NCBI GenBank assembly: GCA_031400955.1
Contig: JANNQW010000438.1
Coordinates: forward strand, 1 to 9,838
Source of the DNA: VFKE01 sp031400955
GTDB lineage: Bacteria > Verrucomicrobiota > Verrucomicrobiia > Verrucomicrobiales > Verrucomicrobiaceae
DNA: 9,838 bases
Direction of reading: 5' to 3'
The notes beneath the pieces were generated by a model. It saw only the letters and a program-made list of their open reading frames with translations. It was not told where the DNA came from and ran no database searches. The position numbers were made by a program, and so were the translations under genes. This document shows positions 6,354 through 9,838 of this stretch, piece by piece; positions within the stretch are counted from its first letter, which is position 1; every line of letters begins with the position of its first letter.

Positions 6354-7577
6354 GTGAGCTTCCCCGTCTGCAAACACAAGAAACATAAGGCCAAAGGTCC
6401 GCGCAGAGACGGTCTGCGCTGGCTCGCGGAGGAGCCGTATCGGGTGTTCTTCGCCAGTGGAGCACTGTGGAGCATCATCGGCGTGTCGCTGTGGCCGCTG
6501 TTTTATGCGCAGCAGCTCGGATTCTATCCGAACTTTGCTCACGCACGTCTCATGATCGAGGCCTTCGGCGGTGCGTTCATCGTCGGCTTCATGGGCACAG
6601 CGGCCCCCCGCATGGCCACGGCACCGAAACTGACGCTGCCGGAGTTGATCTGGCTCTTCGCGCTGCATCAAACCAGCGCCTTCTGTCATTTGCGACTGCA
6701 GCACACTTTGGGAGATGTCTTTTTCATCGCCCTGCTTGCTTCGCTGTTGCTGTGTCTGTTGATTCGCGTGGTGAAATTTCGCAAAGAGGCACCACCGCCG
6801 CAGATGCTCCTCGCGCTCACGGGCCTGGCTTGTGGCATCGCAGGGGCAACACTGTTGCTCAAGCCGGCGACCATGCTTGATCCACAGCTTTTCCGATTGG
6901 CGAGCCTGCTGCTCTACCAGGGCTTTCTGTTGCCGCCGGTGCTTGGGATCGGCTCCTTTGTTTTCCCGCGCATGCTTGGAGGTGATTTTGGCGATCCTAA
7001 AACCACAGTGCAGAGCCGAACGAAGCTCATACGTGCCATTGCTGCCGCCATGCTGCTTGTGTGCAGTTTTTTCCTTGAAGCTTTTGGCCACATTTCTCTT
7101 GGCTATGCTTTGCGGGCCATCGTCGCGGCGGGGTATCTGCTCGTCGAGGTAACATGGAAGACGCATCAGGCCGGATCGCTCACCACGGGTCTGTTTTGGG
7201 CGCTCATTCTCGGCTGGCTCGGCATCGTGCTCGCGCCATTTCATTATGTGCAGCATGTCAGCATCGAGCACCTGCTCTACATTGGCGGTTTTGGCCTGCT
7301 GATGCTGGTGGTGGGCAGTCGCGTGTTGTTTGGCCACAGCGGCGACTTGGATGGCTTTTTCGTGAAATCCATGTGGGTTCGCTTTCTGATCTACCTCGGT
7401 GTCTTGGCCGCCACCACCCGCGCCGCGTCGGCCTGGGTGCTTTCGGCAACTGTCTCGCATCAAATCTATGCCGCAATCACTTGGACGCTGCTGGCGTTGT
7501 TCTGGTTGCTCTGGCACCGGCGGCGCTTCGTAAAGCGAGATGAGGAGGAGCAGCAACAGATGGCAACTGAGGCCTGA
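6354..7577 (+). CDS. nnrS: NnrS family heme/copper membrane protein
   Basis: An integral membrane protein of 407 aa with about ten to twelve hydrophobic segments, preceded by a short basic N-terminus (KHKKHKAKGPRR). NnrS proteins are heme- and copper-containing and protect cells from NO stress, usually under NnrR or NsrR control. The family signature is present: EEPYRVFFASGALWSII at 26-42, H63 in FAHARLMIEAFGGAFIVGF, and the C-terminal GGFGLLMLVVGSRVLFGHSG with H305 just before and H328 inside. Other histidines (H105, H112, H117, H245, H297, H301) lie in or near membrane segments and could bind metal. The start is a GTG 4 bases after the porin stop and no clear Shine-Dalgarno was seen, so coupled translation is likely. 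It is the last operon gene; the second long-repeat copy begins 49 bases after its stop. Confidence 0.9.
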   Translation: MSFPVCKHKKHKAKGPRRDGLRWLAEEPYRVFFASGALWSIIGVSLWPLFYAQQLGFYPNFAHARLMIEAFGGAFIVGFMGTAAPRMATAPKLTLPELIWLFALHQTSAFCHLRLQHTLGDVFFIALLASLLLCLLIRVVKFRKEAPPPQMLLALTGLACGIAGATLLLKPATMLDPQLFRLASLLLYQGFLLPPVLGIGSFVFPRMLGGDFGDPKTTVQSRTKLIRAIAAAMLLVCSFFLEAFGHISLGYALRAIVAAGYLLVEVTWKTHQAGSLTTGLFWALILGWLGIVLAPFHYVQHVSIEHLLYIGGFGLLMLVVGSRVLFGHSGDLDGFFVKSMWVRFLIYLGVLAATTRAASAWVLSATVSHQIYAAITWTLLALFWLLWHRRRFVKRDEEEQQQMATEA

Positions 7578-7626
7578 TTCGACTGCCAGCCAGATTTACT
7601 ATGGCCCACGGACTTCTTCAGGCGCA

Positions 7627-7765
7627 AAGCAGCAATGCGCACCGATGCCGGAGACTCCTCATGTTGGAGTCTGCTGGCGCCGGGATGAGGGCAGCGGACG
7701 ACGTGAGGTTGCGAAGCCGCGAAGCAAAACTCTATTTTTCTCCGCAGACAACGCCGTGAACATCC
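7627..7765 (+). repeat. Long direct repeat, copy 2 (right of the nir operon)
   Basis: The direct partner of 1495-1626. Shared blocks include a 10-mer at 7627-7636, a perfect 20-mer at 7697-7716 and a perfect 18-mer at 7739-7756. It is 7 bases longer than copy 1 because of the T-rich segment before the last block. Positions 7652-7672 form a perfect 7-bp stem (AGACTCC/GGAGTCT) with a 7-base loop. Pairing can extend outward with bulges to about 7648-7678 (GCC...GGC). It follows the end of nnrS, so the hairpin might also act as a transcript 3' end, but there is no T-run directly after the stem as an intrinsic terminator would need. Confidence 0.85.
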
Positions 7766-7819
7766 GTTTCAGTGCCTCCTCGTCGTCAGCTACCGGGCCG
7801 CCGATCCCAGCATAAATAT

Positions 7820-8245
7820 TCATTTCGCGTTCGACTCAGTGCGGATAGGAAGTTTATCAGCTGCGTTTAGTTTGCCGGGTTGGTTTGGTGGTGATTCCAC
7901 TTGAATCAAGGATCCTTTATTCAAAATCGAGACCGTCCCAAGAAAAGCTAAAAGGAATAGGCCGCACGCCACTGCGCAACCGGTGAACAACATGATTCCA
8001 GATTCAAGAAGATCCGTTCCATTTCTCTTCCATCGTCTAAATGCGAAGATTGCCCAAGCTACTGGGACGACAAACAGCACGGGAGCATAATCTCGCAGTG
8101 TCCTACCCAGTGATGGGGGGGCGTTCTCTAATCCATATCCGATTTTGTAACGAATTTTGATTTGCGCAGCCAATCCGAGCGCCATGTAGACAACAATGAC
8201 TACATGAATGACTGTCATTAAGCTAATTCCCTTCGGCATAGGCAT
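7820..8245 (-). CDS. Small hypothetical membrane protein, about 141 aa
   Basis: I do not recognise a family. Three hydrophobic segments are visible, roughly residues 8-27 (SLMTVIHVVIVVYMALGLAA), 52-68 (YAPVLFVVPVAWAIFAF) and 82-107 (ESGIMLFTGCAVACGLFLLAF and following), separated by basic loops (RRWKR). The C-terminal 30 residues are polar. The ATG at 8245 has AAGGA 4 bases upstream; ATGs at 8239 and 8218 are also in frame. The region is clearly richer in A+T than its neighbours: 45% GC at 7861-7920 and 37% at 8281-8340 by hand count, against 57% in a sample of nirK. This suggests a separate origin. It lies in the same direction as the DUF1802 gene upstream, across a 110-base gap with two palindromes, so it may have its own promoter. 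Confidence 0.72.
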   Translation of the reverse strand: MPMPKGISLMTVIHVVIVVYMALGLAAQIKIRYKIGYGLENAPPSLGRTLRDYAPVLFVVPVAWAIFAFRRWKRNGTDLLESGIMLFTGCAVACGLFLLAFLGTVSILNKGSLIQVESPPNQPGKLNAADKLPIRTESNAK

Positions 8246-8277
8246 TGTTTCCTTATTCGGGAGAACTACTTGAGCGC

Positions 8278-8325
8278 AAACAATTTTGTTTATTTGTCAC
8301 GAGCGTTATGGCCGACAAAATTTGT
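8278..8325 (-). promoter_or_regulatory. Candidate promoter with two AT-rich palindromes for the small membrane protein
   Basis: On the minus strand, TTGTCG (8318-8313) and AAATAA (8295-8290) are separated by 17 bases and could be -35 and -10 boxes for the gene starting at 8245. Two related palindromes overlap them: AAACAATTTTGTTT at 8278-8291 and ACAAAATTTGT at 8315-8325. They share a CAA...TTTTGTTT-like core, so they may be paired operator sites. All of this is read by eye and is tentative. Confidence 0.25.
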
Positions 8326-8355
8326 TTCATATTGTAGGGCACAAACGACACCGAT

Positions 8356-8952
8356 TTAGCCAAGCGTAGTGCGCACATGCTGCGCCACGGTATCCCACGC
8401 GGCATCATCCATCACAGGAACCGCGTTTTTCTCAAGTCCGCTCCCCTGCTCTGGGAGCTTTACCCAACTGCGGCAGCCGCCGTAGCCGCGCTCATAGGGA
8501 AAAGTCCAAGGCGCGGGCAATGCGGAAACGCGCACCAGAGCGACGTGGAGGCAGCTGTCCTCATTCCAAGCGAAGCGCTCCTTCACGACTTCCTCTTTCC
8601 AGATATGCAGCGGCTCCAGCGCGGCCACTTGGTCCCAGTCAGTGATGCGCCAGACGCCATGCAGAACCGCGTGATACCGGATGTTCACGACTTCCCGATC
8701 TTCATCCCGAGGCACTGTAATCTCAGAGGCATTGGGCGGGGTCCAGCGCAGTTGTTCTCCTTGATTGTGAAATCCGGTGGGGAAAAGCCAGAAGGCATCG
8801 TGCTGAAAATGAAAACCTCCCCTGCCTTCGTGGATGCCGCCTTTGCGCAGGATGATGGTCTGCACGCCTTGACCGAGCGCTTCGCAGACGAGCGCCCATT
8901 CTTTGAAACCGATGGGCGGATCTGCGGTGGTGGACATGGCTGTCTGTGGCAT
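8356..8952 (-). CDS. DUF1802 family protein
   Basis: A soluble protein of about 198 aa without signal peptide or membrane segments. The N-terminal GFKEWALVCEALGQGVQTIILRKGGIHE, followed by FHFQHDAFWLFPTGFHNQGEQL, is the hallmark of DUF1802, a family of unknown function known from cyanobacteria and other bacteria. Further recognisable parts are VWRITDW, EPLHIWKEEVVKERF and a C-terminal GYGGCRSWVKLPE. The stop is TAA at 8358-8356. The start could be the ATG at 8952 (MPQTAM...) or at 8937 (MSTTADPP...); neither has a convincing Shine-Dalgarno sequence. The heptamer tandem repeat begins 4 bases upstream of 8952 and contains ATGs in other frames. It is divergent from the helicase gene. Confidence 0.82.
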   Translation of the reverse strand: MPQTAMSTTADPPIGFKEWALVCEALGQGVQTIILRKGGIHEGRGGFHFQHDAFWLFPTGFHNQGEQLRWTPPNASEITVPRDEDREVVNIRYHAVLHGVWRITDWDQVAALEPLHIWKEEVVKERFAWNEDSCLHVALVRVSALPAPWTFPYERGYGGCRSWVKLPEQGSGLEKNAVPVMDDAAWDTVAQHVRTTLG

Positions 8953-8955
8953 TGG

Positions 8956-8990
8956 AAGGTTCAAGGTTCAAGGTTCATGGTTCATGGTTC
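8956..8990 (+). repeat. Heptamer tandem repeat, five units
   Basis: Five adjacent 7-base units: AAGGTTC three times, then ATGGTTC twice. Degenerate relatives (ATAGCTG, ATGGCTC) continue in phase at 8991-9004. It sits directly upstream of the DUF1802 start codons on the minus strand, where it reads GAACCAT/GAACCTT. Copy-number change by slippage would move upstream ATGs in and out of frame or change promoter spacing. Confidence 0.9.
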
Positions 8991-9044
8991 ATAGCTGATG
9001 GCTCATACAGAGGCTGAGGGAGAGATGGGAGGTTCAGCATCTGA

Positions 9045-9100
9045 CTTCCGACTTTTCCCTTAACCCTTATTCCTTATCCCTTCATGGTTTGAGCTTCCCC
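9045..9100 (+). repeat. Degenerate 7-base-periodic pyrimidine tract (CTTNNNN units)
   Basis: CTT occurs at 9045, 9052, 9059, 9066, 9073, 9080 and again at 9094, exactly 7 bases apart except that 9087 reads GTT. The units include CTTTTCC, CTTAACC, CTTATTC and CTTATCC. The tract is in the plus-strand 5' region of the helicase, ending about 60 bases before its ATG. It looks like a decayed heptamer array related in period to the one at 8956-8990. Confidence 0.7.
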
Positions 9101-9160
9101 TTGCTATTCAAGACATCTATGGAACTTTAACAGCCCTTTTTTCAAACCGGGGATTTCAGC

Positions 9161-9838
9161 ATGGAAAAGAAACCGTTCCCCGAACTGGGCCTCTCGCCCG
9201 AACTTATCAAGGCCGTCGAAGCACTGGGCTTTGATCAACCCGCACCCATCCAGGCCCAAGCCATCCCACCGGCGCTCGAAGGCCGGGACGTGGTCGGTCA
9301 ATCACAGACTGGCTCCGGAAAGACCATGGCCTTCGCCATTCCGGTCGTGCAAATGATCGATGCCAAGGAGCGCGGTGTCCGCGCACTCATCATGTGTCCC
9401 ACGCGCGAGCTGGCCATGCAGGTTTGCGAAGAGGTCAGCAAACTGGCCGCGCACAAGCCGGGCATTCGCGCGGTGCCGATCTACGGTGGCGCGACTTATG
9501 ATCGACAGATTCGCGGCTTGCAGAGCGGCGCGCAGATCGTGGTCGGCACTCCGGGACGAATTCTCGATTTTATCGAACGCGGTGTGCTCCGGCTCGATGG
9601 ATTGAAGATGCTGGTCTTCGATGAAGCGGATGAAATGCTCGACATGGGTTTCCGCGAAGACATCGACGTGCTGATGAAAGCGGTGCCGCCAGAGCGACAG
9701 ACGCTGTTTTTCTCCGCGACCATCGACGGCCCCATCCGTCGTCTGGTGGAAAGTTACACACGCGAACCGGCCATCATCACCGTCGAGCATAAAGCCATGA
9801 CGGTGCCCACGGTGGAGCAATGCTATTATGAAGTTCAG
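9161..9838 (+). CDS. DEAD-box ATP-dependent RNA helicase, N-terminal part (cut by window edge)
   Basis: Unwinds RNA duplexes using ATP in the cytoplasm; bacterial members act in ribosome assembly, RNA decay and cold adaptation. The 226 codons present cover helicase domain 1 and the start of the linker. Motifs in order: upstream F24 and Q-motif Q31 in PAPIQ, Walker A SQTGSGKT (48-55), PTRELAMQV (80-88), GG (109-110), TPGRI (130-134), DEAD (154-157) in VFDEADEMLDMGF, and SAT (185-187). Domain 2 and any C-terminal extension lie beyond the edge, so the subfamily (RhlE, CsdA/DeaD and others) cannot be decided. GGGGA at 9149-9153 lies 7 bases before the ATG and fixes the start. There is no obvious link to the nitrogen operon. 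Confidence 0.97.
   Translation, partial: MEKKPFPELGLSPELIKAVEALGFDQPAPIQAQAIPPALEGRDVVGQSQTGSGKTMAFAIPVVQMIDAKERGVRALIMCPTRELAMQVCEEVSKLAAHKPGIRAVPIYGGATYDRQIRGLQSGAQIVVGTPGRILDFIERGVLRLDGLKMLVFDEADEMLDMGFREDIDVLMKAVPPERQTLFFSATIDGPIRRLVESYTREPAIITVEHKAMTVPTVEQCYYEVQ

Noticed and set aside
6339..7556. Minus-strand ORF of 405 codons opposite nnrS
   Set aside because: It reads as a Gln/His/Arg-rich low-complexity product, the antisense of a membrane protein. NnrS on the plus strand explains the region.
7645..7680. Intrinsic terminator for the nir operon in the repeat hairpin
   Set aside because: The stem is good but is not followed by a T-run; the T-rich segment lies about 60 bases further on. 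It may still affect the transcript end.
1438..7815. Short plus-strand ORFs through the two repeat copies (1438-1677 and 7540-7815) as members of a repeated gene family
   Set aside because: Both contain a similar stretch ending RREVAK, but differences between copies fall at all codon positions and the lengths and ends do not correspond. A noncoding repeat fits better.
8377..8994. Plus-strand ORF of 205 codons opposite the DUF1802 gene
   Set aside because: The DUF1802 signature is on the minus strand, and the plus frame runs into the heptamer repeat at its end.
1..9838. CRISPR array, tRNA, rRNA, or defence-system genes
   Set aside because: No spacer-separated palindromic repeats, no tRNA-like or rRNA-like sequence, and no defence-associated domains were seen. 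The heptamer array has no spacers.

Overview
This window looks like the chromosome of a Gram-negative, moderately GC-rich heterotroph, most likely from the Verrucomicrobiota (Prosthecobacter/Verrucomicrobium-like). The phylum call is an inference from the mix of gene families and the style of the sequence; no rRNA or other phylogenetic marker is present. Outer-membrane and periplasmic proteins (a porin, a copper/heme nitrite reductase, a Sco-type copper protein) show that the cell has an outer membrane.

Layout. Positions 1-1106 (minus) hold an almost complete alanine racemase, cut by the left edge only a few residues before its end. A small unrecognised protein gene lies upstream of it on the same strand (about 1200-1451). 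From 1723 to 7577 (plus) runs a tight five-gene operon for nitrogen oxides: group III truncated hemoglobin, copper nitrite reductase NirK with a C-terminal cytochrome c domain, a NirV-like (SUMF1/FGE-fold) domain fused to a Sco copper-chaperone domain, an alginate-export-family outer-membrane porin, and the membrane protein NnrS. Junctions are ATGA overlaps or gaps of 3-4 bases, so the five are very probably co-transcribed. A small, AT-richer membrane-protein gene (7820-8245, minus) and a DUF1802 gene (8356-8952, minus) follow. A DEAD-box RNA helicase starts at 9161 (plus) and runs off the right edge.

How the operon may work. The porin could admit nitrite. The Sco part of the fusion protein could supply or reduce copper for NirK. 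NirK, fed electrons through its own heme domain, would reduce nitrite to nitric oxide. The truncated hemoglobin and NnrS are NO-related proteins that could limit NO damage. No NO reductase gene is in the window, so where the NO goes is open.

Most interesting structure. (1) The five-gene operon lies precisely between two direct, diverged copies of a ~135-base hairpin-bearing repeat (1495-1626 and 7627-7765; 70 of 90 positions identical over the ungapped part), as if it were a module. (2) The NirV-Sco fusion has lost the two catalytic cysteines of formylglycine-generating enzymes but keeps the Sco metal ligands. (3) The region between the DUF1802 gene and the helicase (about 8956-9100) is built on a 7-base period, from clean heptamers at one end to degenerate CTT-phased heptads at the other.
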